This document shows positions 8,519 through 17,997 of a stretch of DNA of 64,000 nt, piece after piece. The translations under genes were made by a program, and so were the position numbers. The notes below the pieces were generated by a model, which had not been told where the DNA came from, did no database searches, and was given only the letters and a program-made list of their open reading frames with translations. The stretch is taken from positions 1 through 64,000 of the forward strand of contig NZ_VNWP01000010.1 of the NCBI RefSeq assembly GCF_014224355.1. Reading direction: 5' to 3'. Origin of the DNA: Synechococcus sp. BSA11S. Lineage in GTDB: Bacteria > Cyanobacteriota > Cyanobacteriia > PCC-6307 > Cyanobiaceae. The number at the start of each line of letters is the position of its first letter. Within the stretch, counting starts at the first letter, position 1.

Positions 8519-10327
8519 CTACTGATTCAACTTCAGCACCGCCATGAAGGCTTCCTGGGGCACATCCACCTTGCCCATCGCCTTCATGCGCTTCTTGCCT
8601 TTGGCCTGTTTTTTCAGCAGCTTTTTCTTGCGGGAGATGTCGCCGCCGTAGCACTTGGCCAGCACGTCCTTGCGGATGGCGCTGATGCTTTCGCTGGCGA
8701 TGATGCGGCTGCCGATCGAGGCCTGGATTGGAATCTTGAACTGCTGGCGCGGAATCAGCTCCTTCAGTTTCTCCACCAGGCTCTTGCCCACGTTGTAGGC
8801 CTTGTCGCGGTGCACGATCGTGGTGAGCGGATCGGCCTTCTCGCTGTTGATCAGCACATCGAGGCGCACCAGCTCATTGCGCCGGTAGCCGATCAGGCTG
8901 TACTCCATCGAGGCATAGCCCTTGGTACGGCTCTTCATCTGATCGAAGAAGTCGGTCACCACTTCGGCCAGCGGCATCTCGTAGTGCAGTGTCACCCGAT
9001 CGGTGGTGATGAACTTCATGTCGATGAACTCACCCCGCCGCTCCTGACACAACTCCATCAGGGTGCCGTTGAAGGTGTTGGGGGTGTAGATCTCGAGCTT
9101 CACATAGGGCTCTTCGATCGATTCACGCTTCTGCGGATCCGGCAGCGTGGCGGGATTGTCCACCATCAAGATGCTGCCGTCGAGCATGTTCACTCGATAG
9201 ATCACCGAGGGGGCGGTCACAATCAGATCGAGGTTGTACTCCCGCTCCAACCGCTCCTGCACAATTTCCATGTGCAGCAGGCCCAGGAAGCCACAGCGGA
9301 AGCCGAAGCCCATGGCGCTGCTGGTCTCCGGCTCGTAGTTCAGTGCCGCATCGGAGAGCTTGAGCTTGTTGAGCGCCTCGCGCAGGTCGGGGTACTGATC
9401 CGCATCGGTGGGGAACAGGCCACAGAACACCATCGGTTTGGCCTCGGTGTACCCCGGCAGCGGCTCGCTCACCGGATCGGCCACCAGGGTGATCGTGTCG
9501 CCCACCCGTGCATCGGCCACGGCCTTGATCGAGGCAGAGAGATAACCCACCTCGCCGGCATGCAGGCTCTCCACCTGACGCTGGTCCGGCGCCATCACCC
9601 CCACCTCATCCAGCTCATAGCTGGTCTTGCTGGCCATCAGCAGCACCTTGTCCTTGCGCCCCACCTGGCCGCTGATCACCCGGAAGTACACGATCACGCC
9701 CCGGTAAGCGTCGTAGTAGGAATCGAAGATCAGGGCGCGCAGCTGCTCATTCACGCGGTCGGGCGGCGGCGGCACCCGCTCCACGATCGCTTCGAGAATT
9801 TCAGGAATGCCCAGCCCCGTCTTGGCCGAGCAATCGATCGCCTTTGAGGTGTCCAGCCCGATGATCGCCTCGATCTCCTCCTTGATCCGCTCGGGATCGG
9901 CGCCGGGCAGATCGATCTTGTTGAGCACCGGAATGATCTCCAGATCATTCTCCAGCGCCAGATACACATTCGCCAGCGTCTGCGCCTCCACCCCCTGGCT
10001 GGCATCCACCACCAGCAAGGCCCCCTCACAGGCCTGCAGGCTGCGGCTCACCTCATAGGAGAAATCCACATGGCCGGGGGTGTCGATCAGGTTGAGGATG
10101 TAGGTCTGGCCATCGGCCGCGGTGTATTCCATCCGCGCGGCCTGGAGCTTGATCGTGATCCCCCGCTCCCGCTCCAGCTCCATGTTGTCGAGGAACTGGG
10201 CCTGCATGTCGCGCGCCGCCACCGTTCCGGTGTCCTGCAGCAACCGGTCGGCCAGGGTCGACTTGCCGTGGTCGATGTGGGCAATGATGCAGAAATTGCG
10301 GATCCGCTGAACGGGAACGTCGGTCAT
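8519..10327 (-). CDS. lepA: Elongation factor 4 (LepA)
   Basis: 602 residues, the normal length. It is a ribosome-binding GTPase that back-translocates or remodels stalled ribosomes. Visible G motifs are AHIDHGKST (P-loop), DTPGHVDF (G3) and NKIDLPGA (G4). EF-G-like domains II, III and V follow, and the C-terminal LepA-specific domain ends with [18 protein letters not shown] and the basic tail [16 protein letters not shown]. The start at ATG 10327 ([20 protein letters not shown]) is conserved in the family. It is monocistronic, convergent with the PIN toxin gene, and flanked on both sides by TA loci. Confidence 0.97.
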   Translation of the reverse strand: MTDVPVQRIRNFCIIAHIDHGKSTLADRLLQDTGTVAARDMQAQFLDNMELERERGITIKLQAARMEYTAADGQTYILNLIDTPGHVDFSYEVSRSLQACEGALLVVDASQGVEAQTLANVYLALENDLEIIPVLNKIDLPGADPERIKEEIEAIIGLDTSKAIDCSAKTGLGIPEILEAIVERVPPPPDRVNEQLRALIFDSYYDAYRGVIVYFRVISGQVGRKDKVLLMASKTSYELDEVGVMAPDQRQVESLHAGEVGYLSASIKAVADARVGDTITLVADPVSEPLPGYTEAKPMVFCGLFPTDADQYPDLREALNKLKLSDAALNYEPETSSAMGFGFRCGFLGLLHMEIVQERLEREYNLDLIVTAPSVIYRVNMLDGSILMVDNPATLPDPQKRESIEEPYVKLEIYTPNTFNGTLMELCQERRGEFIDMKFITTDRVTLHYEMPLAEVVTDFFDQMKSRTKGYASMEYSLIGYRRNELVRLDVLINSEKADPLTTIVHRDKAYNVGKSLVEKLKELIPRQQFKIPIQASIGSRIIASESISAIRKDVLAKCYGGDISRKKKLLKKQAKGKKRMKAMGKVDVPQEAFMAVLKLNQ

Positions 10328-10432
10328 GCGCGTCGTAGGCCCGACAACCCCTGAAGGCTGCCGAAAGTTCAGGAGATCCTAGGCAGGCGTTTCGGATCAA
10401 ACCAGGGTCAATCTTGGTCCAGTCTCGCTGAG

Positions 10433-10737
10433 ATGGGATCGCCCCTCCCCAAGACCCGTTCTGAGCCAGCCAGCTCGGAGCCAGCCGGTTCAGAGCCGGC
10501 CGGCACCCAACAGGTGAATGTGCACCAGGCCAAGAGCCAGCTGTCGCGCCTGCTCCACGACTTGGAGGCCGGCCACGACTTGGTGATCGCCCGCTCCGGC
10601 GTGCCGATCGCCCGGCTGGTTCCCTGGAGGCCCCCCAGCCAGGGGGTGGCGCCACCCGGCGCTCTGGCCGGTGCGATCACGCTGGCCGACGATTTCGACC
10701 ACCCCTCGAGGAGCTGTTCGACAGCCTCGCGAGCTGA
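10433..10737 (+). pseudogene. Frameshifted Phd/YefM-type antitoxin
   Basis: The first frame gives an N-terminal extension of SEPA-like repeats, then VNVHQAKSQLSRLLHDLEAG and LVIARSGVPIARLVPW, the Phd/YefM DNA-binding fold. The end reads ITLADDFDHP and then leaves the frame. The expected tail LEELFDSLAS followed by TGA at 10735 lies in another frame. One C missing from the run of four C at 10702-10705 explains it. The toxin gene starts four bases after this restored stop, exactly as in intact operons. As written the tail that neutralises the toxin would be replaced by an unrelated peptide. Confidence 0.75.
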
Positions 10738-10740
10738 GCG

Positions 10741-11130
10741 ATGGCGCGGCTGTTGCTGGACACCCATCTGGTCTTGTGATGGCTCACCGTTGACCCGCGT
10801 CTTCCAGCCGCTCTGTTTCCCTTGGTGAGGGACCCGGCCAACACGATGTTCGTCAGCCAGGCATCGCTCTGGGAGATCGCCATCAAACAGGGGCTCGGAC
10901 GTCTCTCAGTGGATCTGGTCCGTCCGGAGCAGGCGATTCCCCAGCAGGGCTTTCGCTGGCTGGCCCTGAGCAACGCCCATCTGCTGGCCGTGGCCGAACT
11001 GGAGACCGTTCTCGGTCACCGCGATCCATTCGATCGGCTGCTGATCGCCCAGAGCCGTCTGGAACCCCTGCTGTTGCTGAGCGTCGATCGCCAGCTGGCC
11101 GCCAACGGGTCCACCGTGCAGATCGTCTGA
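10741..11130 (+). pseudogene. PIN-domain toxin with an in-frame stop
   Basis: From ATG 10741 the frame reads MARLLLDTHLVL, then TGA at 10777, then WLTVDPRLP and the rest of a normal PIN domain to 11130 ([37 protein letters not shown]). Intact relatives have a Trp at the stop position (LLLDTH..LWWL), so a TGG-to-TGA change is the simplest cause. The first catalytic Asp lies before the stop, so restarts at TTG 10822 or ATG 10846 would make an inactive fragment. The partner antitoxin is frameshifted too. Confidence 0.8.
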
Positions 11131-11192
11131 CCAGAAACCGAGGCAGGTCATGCCGGTGGCTTCTTAAAGTCTTTGAAAAGATCCCCACGTCC

Positions 11193-11483
11193 ATGAGCAC
11201 CGACACCGCCACAACAGACACCAGCTCCAGCGCCGAAGCCATCAACGACCCCCGCGCCCTCACGATCGAGAACGTCGAGCGCGTCCTCGATGAGCTGCGC
11301 CCCTACTTGATGGCCGATGGCGGCAACGTCGAGATCGTCGAGATCGACGGTCCCACGGTGAAAGTGCGCCTGCAGGGCGCCTGCGGCAGCTGCCCCAGCA
11401 GCACCATGACCCTGAAGATGGGCATCGAGCGCAAGCTGCGCGAGGCGATTCCGGAGGTGAACGAAGTGGTGCAGGTGCTCTGA
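11193..11483 (+). CDS. nfu: NifU C-terminal-domain iron-sulfur scaffold (NfuA/CnfU type)
   Basis: 96 residues. A short variable N-terminus is followed by the NifU C-terminal domain: [20 protein letters not shown], then [20 protein letters not shown] with the CxxC pair that holds a [4Fe-4S] or [2Fe-2S] cluster for transfer to apo-proteins. In cyanobacteria this single-domain form is the main Nfu scaffold, needed for photosystem I assembly. It is transcribed alone and followed by a long perfect inverted repeat. Confidence 0.93.
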   Translation: MSTDTATTDTSSSAEAINDPRALTIENVERVLDELRPYLMADGGNVEIVEIDGPTVKVRLQGACGSCPSSTMTLKMGIERKLREAIPEVNEVVQVL

Positions 11484-11496
11484 GCCCGCCCGGCCG

Positions 11497-11537
11497 GGCC
11501 GGAGTCGCTATGCCTTGGCGGTGTAGCGACTCCGGCC
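11497..11537. terminator. Shared hairpin between two convergent genes
   Basis: GGCCGGAGTCGCTA and TAGCGACTCCGGCC form a perfect 14-bp inverted repeat around a 13-base loop. It starts 13 bases after the nfu stop and includes the TAG stop codon of the convergent minus-strand gene. There is no T tract on either side. A bidirectional terminator or 3'-end stabiliser is the natural reading. A repeat-element hairpin is the alternative. Confidence 0.6.
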
Positions 11538-12056
11538 GCGGGCGAGCAGCGCAGCGAGAGGCAGTAGACCCGCTGCCGCCGAGCCGGCGGGAACCGCGGT
11601 GAGCTCGGCATTCCCACTGAACGTCACATTGAAGCTTTGCGTCCGAGGAGGTCTCCCCTCGCAATTGCTGCGAGTGCACCTCACCAGTTGGGTTGGCAGT
11701 CCATTGAGCGACACGGTGGGGTTCGTCAGGGCGAGGCCGCTAATTCGGAAAAACTGCCTATCATTTTGGCTTGAGCCAACTCTGGAGAATTCCAGCCGTT
11801 GGGCGTTTGCGTCGTACGTTGCAGACTGGGCTTGGGTACCCTGGATCCACGCGCTGACGGTGATGCTGGAGAAATTGGTGACGCCCGAGGTGGGGGTATA
11901 ATCGAAAGATCCGCTGATCTGGCCTACGGGGGTGGGGAAGGTGGCGTTCTGGAAGGTGTAGGTGAGCGCCTGTGCAGGCATGAAGGCCATCGGCACCAAC
12001 GTAATAGCGGCCCCAACCACAATTGGAGCGTTCAGAAATGGAATTTTGATGGACAA
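11508..12056 (-). CDS. Secreted protein with a possible exosortase-type C-terminal anchor
   Basis: 182 residues. The N-terminus is a signal peptide (PIVVGAAITLVPMAFMPAQA, cleavage likely after AQA). The middle is Thr/Ser-rich and beta-like, with a Cys pair in RCTRSNCEGR. The end reads VPAGSAAAGLLPLAALLARG followed by basic residues. That is the layout of PEP-CTERM and cyanoexosortase sorting signals: a short VP motif, a hydrophobic stretch, then a basic tail. The motif is not canonical, so sorting is inferred. The function is unknown, and similar proteins are surface or matrix components. The Lys-Ala end and stop lie inside the hairpin shared with nfu. Confidence 0.7.
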   Translation of the reverse strand: MSIKIPFLNAPIVVGAAITLVPMAFMPAQALTYTFQNATFPTPVGQISGSFDYTPTSGVTNFSSITVSAWIQGTQAQSATYDANAQRLEFSRVGSSQNDRQFFRISGLALTNPTVSLNGLPTQLVRCTRSNCEGRPPRTQSFNVTFSGNAELTAVPAGSAAAGLLPLAALLARGRSRYTAKA

Positions 12057-12191
12057 GGCCGCTGCGAAGACAAATCACCGAGCCAATTAAACCATTCACT
12101 GGCATGACCACTGTCATGAAAAGAACAAGGGGAATGTGCTGAGACAGTTGTCGCCGCTCCGTAGGCTGCACGCGCCCTTGCACCTGGAGCC

Positions 12192-13484
12192 GTGCTGGAT
12201 CAGCGCCTGCTGCGCGAGAATCCCGAGCTGATCGTCGAGCAGCTGGGGCGCCGCGGCATCGCTCTCGATCTCACGGGCCTGCAGATGATCGCGCGCCAGG
12301 AGCGTGATCTCGAGCAGCAGCGCAGCGATCTGCAGGCCGAGGGCAACCGCATTGGCCGTCAGGTGGGTGAACGCATCCGCGCCGGTGAGGCGCCCCACAG
12401 CCCCGAGGTGCAGGCCCTGCGCGATCGGGGCAACACCATCAAGCAGCAGGTGACGGTGCTGGAGGAGGAGGAGAAATCCCTCGAAGCCCGCCTGCGCGAT
12501 CAGCTGCTCGCCTTCCCCAACCTGCCCTCCCCCCTCTGCCCTGACGGCGCCGGTGAAACCGAGAACGTGGAGCGGCGTCGCTGGGGCACCCCCCGGGAGC
12601 CGGTGGCCGGGGAGCCACCCCTCGAGGAGCACTGGCAGATCGCCGAACGCCTCGGTCTGATCGACACGGAGCGCTCGGTGCGCATCGCCCAGAGCCGTTT
12701 CGTGACCCTGCTCGGCCAGGGGGCACGGCTGGAGCGGGCCCTGATCAGCTTCATGCTCGATCAGCACACCCGCCGCGGCTACCGTGAGGTGCTGCCACCG
12801 ATTCTGGTGAACAGCGCCAGCCTCACCGCCTCCGGCCAGTTGCCCAAGTTCGCCGAGGAGAGCTTCCACTGCTCTGGCGACGACCTCTGGCTCACCCCCA
12901 CCGCCGAGGTGCCGATCACCTCGTTCCACCGCGACGAGCTGATTCCCTCCGAGCAGCTGCCCCTGCGCTACGCCGCCTACACCCCCTGCTTCCGCCGGGA
13001 AGCCGGCTCCTACGGCCGTGACACCCGCGGCCTGATCCGTCTGCACCAGTTCAACAAGGTGGAGCTCTACTGGTTATGCCACCCCGACGAATCCGAAGCG
13101 GCCCACGCCCAGCTCACCGCCGACGCCGAAGCTGTGCTGAAGGCCCTGGAGCTGCCCTACCGGGTGATCGATCTCTGTTGCGGTGATCTGGGCTTTTCGG
13201 CCGCACGCACGTTCGATCTGGAGGTGTGGCTTCCCGGCGCCGGCACCTACCGCGAAATCTCCAGCTGCAGCACCTGCGGCGAGTTCCAGGCGCGCCGCGC
13301 CTCGATCCGCTTCAAGGACGGCAAGAAAACCCGCCTGCTGCACACCCTCAACGGCAGCGGCCTGGCGGTGGGGCGCACCATGGCCGCCCTGCTCGAAACC
13401 GGCCAGCAGGCCGACGGCAGCGTGCTCCTGCCGCAGGCCCTGGTGCCCTACATGGGTGCCGATCGCCTCGTGCCGGAACCCTGA
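12192..13484 (+). CDS. serS: Seryl-tRNA synthetase
   Basis: 430 residues, normal length, starting at GTG 12192 (MLDQRLLRENPELIVEQLGR). It charges tRNA-Ser and, where relevant, tRNA-Sec. Residues about 30-110 form the long helical arm that contacts the tRNA variable arm. The class II core shows motif 2 (CFRREAGSYGRDTRGLIRLH) and motif 3 (LNGSGLAVGRTMAALLE), with SSCSTCGEFQARR between them. rseP follows 57 bases downstream and may share the transcript. Confidence 0.97.
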   Translation: MLDQRLLRENPELIVEQLGRRGIALDLTGLQMIARQERDLEQQRSDLQAEGNRIGRQVGERIRAGEAPHSPEVQALRDRGNTIKQQVTVLEEEEKSLEARLRDQLLAFPNLPSPLCPDGAGETENVERRRWGTPREPVAGEPPLEEHWQIAERLGLIDTERSVRIAQSRFVTLLGQGARLERALISFMLDQHTRRGYREVLPPILVNSASLTASGQLPKFAEESFHCSGDDLWLTPTAEVPITSFHRDELIPSEQLPLRYAAYTPCFRREAGSYGRDTRGLIRLHQFNKVELYWLCHPDESEAAHAQLTADAEAVLKALELPYRVIDLCCGDLGFSAARTFDLEVWLPGAGTYREISSCSTCGEFQARRASIRFKDGKKTRLLHTLNGSGLAVGRTMAALLETGQQADGSVLLPQALVPYMGADRLVPEP

Positions 13485-13541
13485 AAGGAACGCCCCAGGG
13501 CTGAACCCCCCAGAATGGGTGCCCTGCGCAACACAGCCTGA

Positions 13542-14630
13542 ATGGGTGTTCTCTCGGCACTGGCGATCCTGGCGGCCCTGATCGTGGTGCACGAAGCCGG
13601 CCACTTCTTCGCTGCCACCTGGCAGGGCATCCGCGTCAGCGGCTTCTCGATCGGCTTCGGCCCGGCCCTGCTGCAGCGCCAGCGCCGCGGCGTGCAGTTC
13701 GCCCTGCGGGCGATCCCCCTCGGCGGCTACGTGGCCTTCCCCGACGACGACGAGGACAGCGACATCCCCAGCGATGATCCCGACCTCCTGCGCAACCGAC
13801 CCCTGCCCCAGCGGGCCCTGGTGATCGCGGCCGGGGTGATCGCCAACCTGCTGCTGGCCTGGGCCGTGCTCTTCGGTCAGGGGTTGGTGGTGGGCATTCC
13901 CGCCGGCTTCAGTGCCACCCCCGGCGTGCTGGTGGCGGCGGTGCAGCCTGGCCAGCCCGCCGCCACCTCGGGCCTGATGGCCGGTGATCGCATCCTCAGC
14001 CTCGGCGGTGTGCCCGTGGGCGGCGGCTCCAAGGCCGTTGTGGATCTGGTGGCCGACATCCAGGGGGCACCCGAGCGCACCCTGCAGATCGAGGCCGACC
14101 GGGCTGGTCAGACCGTCAGCCTGCGGCTCACCCCCTCCGATCGCGACGGCCTCGGCCGCATCGGCGCCCAGCTCCAGCCCAACGGCAGCGAGGTGTTCCG
14201 CCCCGCCAAAGGGCCCCTGGAGCTGCTCGGTCAGACCAACCGCGTCTTCGTGCAGCTGATCCGGCGCACTGTCGATGGCTTCGTGGCCCTGGTCACCCAC
14301 TTCGGGGAAACCGCTCCCCAGGTGTCGGGACCGGTGAAGATCGTGGAGATGGGCGCCAGCCTGGCCCGCCAGGGCGGCGGCAGCCTGTTCGTGTTCGCCG
14401 CGCTGATCTCGATCAACCTGGCGGTGCTCAACGCCCTGCCCCTTCCCCTGCTCGATGGCGGCCAGTTCGTTCTGCTTCTGCTCGAGGGGCTGCGCGGCCG
14501 GCCCCTGCCCGACCGCCTGCAGCTGGCCTTCATGCAGTCGGGCTTTCTGCTGCTGGTGGGGCTGAGCGTGGTGCTGATCGTCAAGGACACCAGCCAGCTC
14601 TCGGTGGTGCAGCAGCTGCTCGGCCACTGA
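13542..14630 (+). CDS. rseP: Site-2 intramembrane zinc metalloprotease (RseP/MucP family)
   Basis: 362 residues. The first membrane helix carries the catalytic HEAGH motif (residues about 17-21, in VVHEAGHFFAATWQG). A PDZ domain sits at about 125-210 (ATSGLMAGDRILSLGGVPVG). The last helices carry LPLPLLDGGQFVLLL, where the Asp supplies the third zinc ligand. The family cuts membrane-bound anti-sigma factors or regulators within the bilayer. No anti-sigma factor is nearby. The stop is one base before the nth start, so the two are coupled. Confidence 0.93.
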   Translation: MGVLSALAILAALIVVHEAGHFFAATWQGIRVSGFSIGFGPALLQRQRRGVQFALRAIPLGGYVAFPDDDEDSDIPSDDPDLLRNRPLPQRALVIAAGVIANLLLAWAVLFGQGLVVGIPAGFSATPGVLVAAVQPGQPAATSGLMAGDRILSLGGVPVGGGSKAVVDLVADIQGAPERTLQIEADRAGQTVSLRLTPSDRDGLGRIGAQLQPNGSEVFRPAKGPLELLGQTNRVFVQLIRRTVDGFVALVTHFGETAPQVSGPVKIVEMGASLARQGGGSLFVFAALISINLAVLNALPLPLLDGGQFVLLLLEGLRGRPLPDRLQLAFMQSGFLLLVGLSVVLIVKDTSQLSVVQQLLGH

Positions 14631-14631
14631 G

Positions 14632-15318
14632 GTGCCCCGTTTGGCCACGGCCCGGCAGCGGACGCCGCTGATCCTGGAGCGCCTGGCCCTCCACTACCCC
14701 CACGCCACCTGCTCCCTGAACTGGCGCACCGCCTGGGAGCTGCTGGTGGCCACGATGCTCTCGGCCCAGTGCACCGATGAGCGGGTCAATCTGGTCACCC
14801 CGGCCCTGTTCGAGCGCTTCCCCGATGCCACCGCGGCCGCCGCAGTGAGCTCCGCTGAGGTGGAGCCCTATGTGAAATCCACCGGCTTCTTCCGCAACAA
14901 GGCGAAGAACATCGTGGCCGCCTCCCAGTTGTTGATCGAGCGCCACGGCGGCGCGGTGCCGGCGTCGATGGAGGAACTGCTGGAGCTCCCCGGGGTGGCG
15001 CGCAAGACCGCCAACGTCGTGCTGGCCCATGCTTTCGGCATCAACGCCGGCGTCACGGTCGACACCCATGTGCGTCGGCTGAGCAACAGGCTCGGGCTGA
15101 CGCGAGAGAGCGAACCACGCCGGATCGAGCCGGAGCTGATGAAGCTCGTGCCGCAGCCGGAGTGGGAGAACTTCTCGATCCGGCTGATCTTCCATGGGCG
15201 CGCCGTCTGCAATGCCCGCAAGCCCCTGTGCGCGGGCTGCCCCCTGGCCGATCTCTGCCCCAGCCATCCAGACCATGGCCCAAGCGGCCGGCGGGCTGGG
15301 CGATCAGCCACACGGTAA
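14632..15318 (+). CDS. nth: Endonuclease III (DNA N-glycosylase/AP lyase)
   Basis: 228 residues from GTG 14632. It removes oxidised pyrimidines from DNA and nicks the abasic site. The helix-hairpin-helix LPGVARKTANVVLAHAFG carries the catalytic Lys, VDTHVRRLSNRLGL carries the catalytic Asp, and the four Cys in CNARKPLCAGCPLADLC form the [4Fe-4S] cluster motif (C-x6-C-x2-C-x5-C). The C-terminal tail is short, basic and variable. It is immediately downstream of rseP with a one-base gap. Confidence 0.95.
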   Translation: MPRLATARQRTPLILERLALHYPHATCSLNWRTAWELLVATMLSAQCTDERVNLVTPALFERFPDATAAAAVSSAEVEPYVKSTGFFRNKAKNIVAASQLLIERHGGAVPASMEELLELPGVARKTANVVLAHAFGINAGVTVDTHVRRLSNRLGLTRESEPRRIEPELMKLVPQPEWENFSIRLIFHGRAVCNARKPLCAGCPLADLCPSHPDHGPSGRRAGRSATR

Positions 15319-15352
15319 GCTTGCTCTTCACTGAAAGAGCTGCAGCAGCCGC

Positions 15353-15655
15353 ATGGCGAAGAAGTCGATGATTGCGCGCGACGTCAAGCGCAAGAAAATT
15401 GTGGAACGCTTCGCCGTCAAGCGCGCTGCCCTCAAGGCTGCCTTCGAATCGGCCGCCGATCCGATGCAGCGGCTGGAGATCCACCGCCAGATCCAGAATC
15501 TGCCCCGCAACAGCGCCCCCTCCCGCGTGCGCAACCGTTGCTGGGCCACCGGCAAGCCCCGCGGCTTCTACAGAGATTTCGGCCTCTGCCGCAACCAGCT
15601 GCGCGAGCGCGCCCACAAGGGCTTGCTGCCCGGCGTGGTCAAGTCGAGCTGGTAG
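15353..15655 (+). CDS. rpsN: 30S ribosomal protein S14
   Basis: 100 residues, the long zinc-free form of S14. It starts [20 protein letters not shown], and the conserved core [20 protein letters not shown] is followed by [20 protein letters not shown]. It binds 16S rRNA in the head of the 30S subunit. As usual in cyanobacteria it stands outside the S10/spc ribosomal operons. It is followed directly by a strong terminator. Confidence 0.98.
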   Translation: MAKKSMIARDVKRKKIVERFAVKRAALKAAFESAADPMQRLEIHRQIQNLPRNSAPSRVRNRCWATGKPRGFYRDFGLCRNQLRERAHKGLLPGVVKSSW

Positions 15656-15678
15656 GCCACCCACCAACGGCCTGCTCC

Positions 15679-15703
15679 GGGTGGCCAGTGGCCACCCTTT
15701 TTT
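15679..15703 (+). terminator. Rho-independent terminator after rpsN
   Basis: GGGTGGCC and GGCCACCC pair perfectly around the three-base loop AGT and are followed by six T residues. The hairpin begins 23 bases after the rpsN stop and separates it from pnp. Confidence 0.88.
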
Positions 15704-15769
15704 GCGCGCGCCACCCCTGCAGGCCCGAATGCGAGGATGGTACGTGATACAAAACGGACATAAACCGAC

Positions 15770-17893
15770 GTGCCAGGACAGATTCAGACGGTCTCCTTCG
15801 ATGGTCGGGAGATCCGGCTGACCACAGGGTTGTATGCCCCCCAGGCGGGTGGCTCAGTATTGATCGAATGCGGGGACACCGCCGTGCTGGTCACGGCCAC
15901 CCGCTCCAAGGGTCGCGAAGGAATCGACTTCCTCCCCCTCACCTGTGATTACGAGGAGCGCCTCTACGCCGCCGGCCGCATCCCGGGCAGCTTCTTCCGC
16001 CGCGAAGGCCGCCCCCCCGAGCGCGCGATCCTCACCACCCGCCTGATCGACCGCCCCCTGCGGCCCCTGTTCCCCTCCTGGCTGCGCGACGACCTGCAGG
16101 TGGTGGCCACCTGCCTGTCGCTGGATGAACGGGTGCCGCCCGATGTGCTGGCTGTCACCGGCGCTTCGATCGCCACCCTGCTGGCGAAGATTCCCTTCCA
16201 GGGCCCGATGGCGGCCGTGCGCGTGGGCCTGCTCGGCGACGACTTCGTGCTCAACCCCAGCTACCGCGAGATCGAGCGCAGCGAGCTGGATCTGGTGGTG
16301 GCCGGTACCCCCGCCGGTGTGGTGATGGTGGAAGCGGGCGCCAACCAGTTGCCCGAGCAGGATGTGATCGAGGCGATCGACTTCGGCTACGAAGCCGTGG
16401 GCGAGCTGATCAAGGCCCAGCAGAAGCTTCTCGCCGACCTCGGCATCGAGCAGGTGTTCCCCGAACCCCAGGTTCAGGACCCTGCCCTGCCGGCCTTCCT
16501 GGAGCAGGAATGTGGCGCTGGCATCGGTGAGGTGCTCAAGCAGTTCAGCCTCACCAAGGCCGAGCGCGACGCCCAACTCGACGGGATCAAGGCGGGTGTG
16601 GCCGAGAAGATCGCCGCCCTCTCCGACGACGACCCGATCCGCGTGGCCGCCGCCGGCAAGGCCCTGGGGAACACCTACAAGGGCATCACCAAGAAGCTGA
16701 TGCGCGCCCAGATCGTCAGCGATGGCAAGCGGGTCGATGGCCGCAACCTCGATGAAGTGCGCCCGATCAGCGCCGCCGTGGGCGTGCTGCCCAAGCGGGT
16801 GCATGGCTCCGGCCTGTTCCAGCGCGGGCTCACCCAGGTGCTCTCCACCGCCACCCTCGGCACCCCCAGCGATGCCCAGGAGATGGATGACCTCAACCCC
16901 ATCGGTGAGAAGACCTACCTCCACCACTACAACTTCCCCCCTTATTCGGTGGGCGAAACCCGGCCGATGCGCTCCCCCGGCCGCCGTGAGGTTGGCCACG
17001 GTGCCCTGGCCGAACGGGCGATCGTGCCCGTGCTCCCTCCCAAGGAGAGCTTCCCCTACGTGCTGCGCGTGGTCTCGGAATGCCTCAGCTCCAACGGCTC
17101 CACCTCGATGGGCTCGGTCTGCGGCAGCACCCTGGCCCTGATGGATGCCGGCGTGCCCCTCAAGGCTCCCGTGAGCGGTGCCGCCATGGGCCTGATCAAG
17201 GAGGGCGATCAGGTGCGCATCCTCACCGACATCCAGGGCATCGAAGACTTTCTCGGTGACATGGACTTCAAGGTGGCCGGCACCGAGAAGGGCATCACCG
17301 CCCTGCAGATGGACATGAAGATCAGCGGTCTGGCGGTCAGCACCGTGGCCGAGGCCGTCAACCAGGCCCGCCCGGCCCGGCTGCACATCCTCGAGAAGAT
17401 GCTCGAGGCGATCGGCAAGCCCCGCGATGTGCTCTCCCCCCACGCCCCACGCCTGCTCAGCTTCCGCATCGACCCGGAACTGATCGGCACCGTGATCGGC
17501 CCCGGCGGCCGCACGATCAAGGGCATCACCGAGCGCACCAACACCAAGATCGACATCGAAGACGGCGGTATCGTCACGATCGCCAGCCACGACGGTGCCG
17601 CGGCCGAGGAAGCCCAGCGGATCATCGAGGGCCTCACCCGTCGCGTCAGCGAAGGGGAGATGTTCAACGGCTCCGTCACCCGGATCATTCCGATCGGCGC
17701 CTTCGTCGAGATCCTCCCCGGCAAGGAAGGCATGATCCACATCTCCCAGCTCTCGGAAGCACGGGTCGAGAAGGTGGAAGACGTGGTCAAGGTGGGCGAT
17801 GCCGTGACCGTGCGCGTGCGCGAAATCGACAACCGCGGCCGCATCAACCTCACCCTGCGCGGCGTGGCCCAGGAGCAGGTGCCGGTGGCCTGA
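15770..17893 (+). CDS. pnp: Polyribonucleotide nucleotidyltransferase (PNPase)
   Basis: 707 residues from GTG 15770 ([20 protein letters not shown]). It degrades RNA phosphorolytically from the 3' end, and in cyanobacteria it also makes heteropolymeric tails. Two RNase PH-like domains (about 1-230 and 320-540) flank a helical linker. A KH domain ([18 protein letters not shown]) and an S1 domain ([28 protein letters not shown]) follow. The end is short (VAQEQVPVA), as in picocyanobacteria. It is transcribed alone behind the rpsN terminator. PNPase 5' regions are often autoregulated, but no clear stem is seen before this GTG. Confidence 0.97.
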   Translation: MPGQIQTVSFDGREIRLTTGLYAPQAGGSVLIECGDTAVLVTATRSKGREGIDFLPLTCDYEERLYAAGRIPGSFFRREGRPPERAILTTRLIDRPLRPLFPSWLRDDLQVVATCLSLDERVPPDVLAVTGASIATLLAKIPFQGPMAAVRVGLLGDDFVLNPSYREIERSELDLVVAGTPAGVVMVEAGANQLPEQDVIEAIDFGYEAVGELIKAQQKLLADLGIEQVFPEPQVQDPALPAFLEQECGAGIGEVLKQFSLTKAERDAQLDGIKAGVAEKIAALSDDDPIRVAAAGKALGNTYKGITKKLMRAQIVSDGKRVDGRNLDEVRPISAAVGVLPKRVHGSGLFQRGLTQVLSTATLGTPSDAQEMDDLNPIGEKTYLHHYNFPPYSVGETRPMRSPGRREVGHGALAERAIVPVLPPKESFPYVLRVVSECLSSNGSTSMGSVCGSTLALMDAGVPLKAPVSGAAMGLIKEGDQVRILTDIQGIEDFLGDMDFKVAGTEKGITALQMDMKISGLAVSTVAEAVNQARPARLHILEKMLEAIGKPRDVLSPHAPRLLSFRIDPELIGTVIGPGGRTIKGITERTNTKIDIEDGGIVTIASHDGAAAEEAQRIIEGLTRRVSEGEMFNGSVTRIIPIGAFVEILPGKEGMIHISQLSEARVEKVEDVVKVGDAVTVRVREIDNRGRINLTLRGVAQEQVPVA

Positions 17894-17954
17894 TCACAGC
17901 CAAGGAAGGTGGGGGGGATTCAGGGACATGCCCTGGATCACCCTGCCCTCCACC

Positions 17955-17975
17955 CCAGGCCTGAAACAAGCCTGG
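17955..17975 (+). terminator. Weak hairpin after pnp
   Basis: CCAGGC and GCCTGG pair around a nine-base loop about 60 bases past the pnp stop. There is no T tract, so it is at best a Rho-dependent or 3'-processing element. It lies between the convergent pnp and RTX genes. Confidence 0.35.
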
Positions 17976-17997
17976 TAACAATGTCTGGGATGAGCGA

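Noticed and set aside
12114-13046. Long minus-strand open frame opposite serS
   Set aside because: It is antisense to a certain gene, rich in Gln/His/Gly as expected from the complement of a GC-rich gene, and has no motif.
15854-17740. 628-residue minus-strand frame opposite pnp
   Set aside because: A shadow of PNPase caused by the high third-position GC. Its composition is extreme in His, Gly and Asp and no domain is visible.
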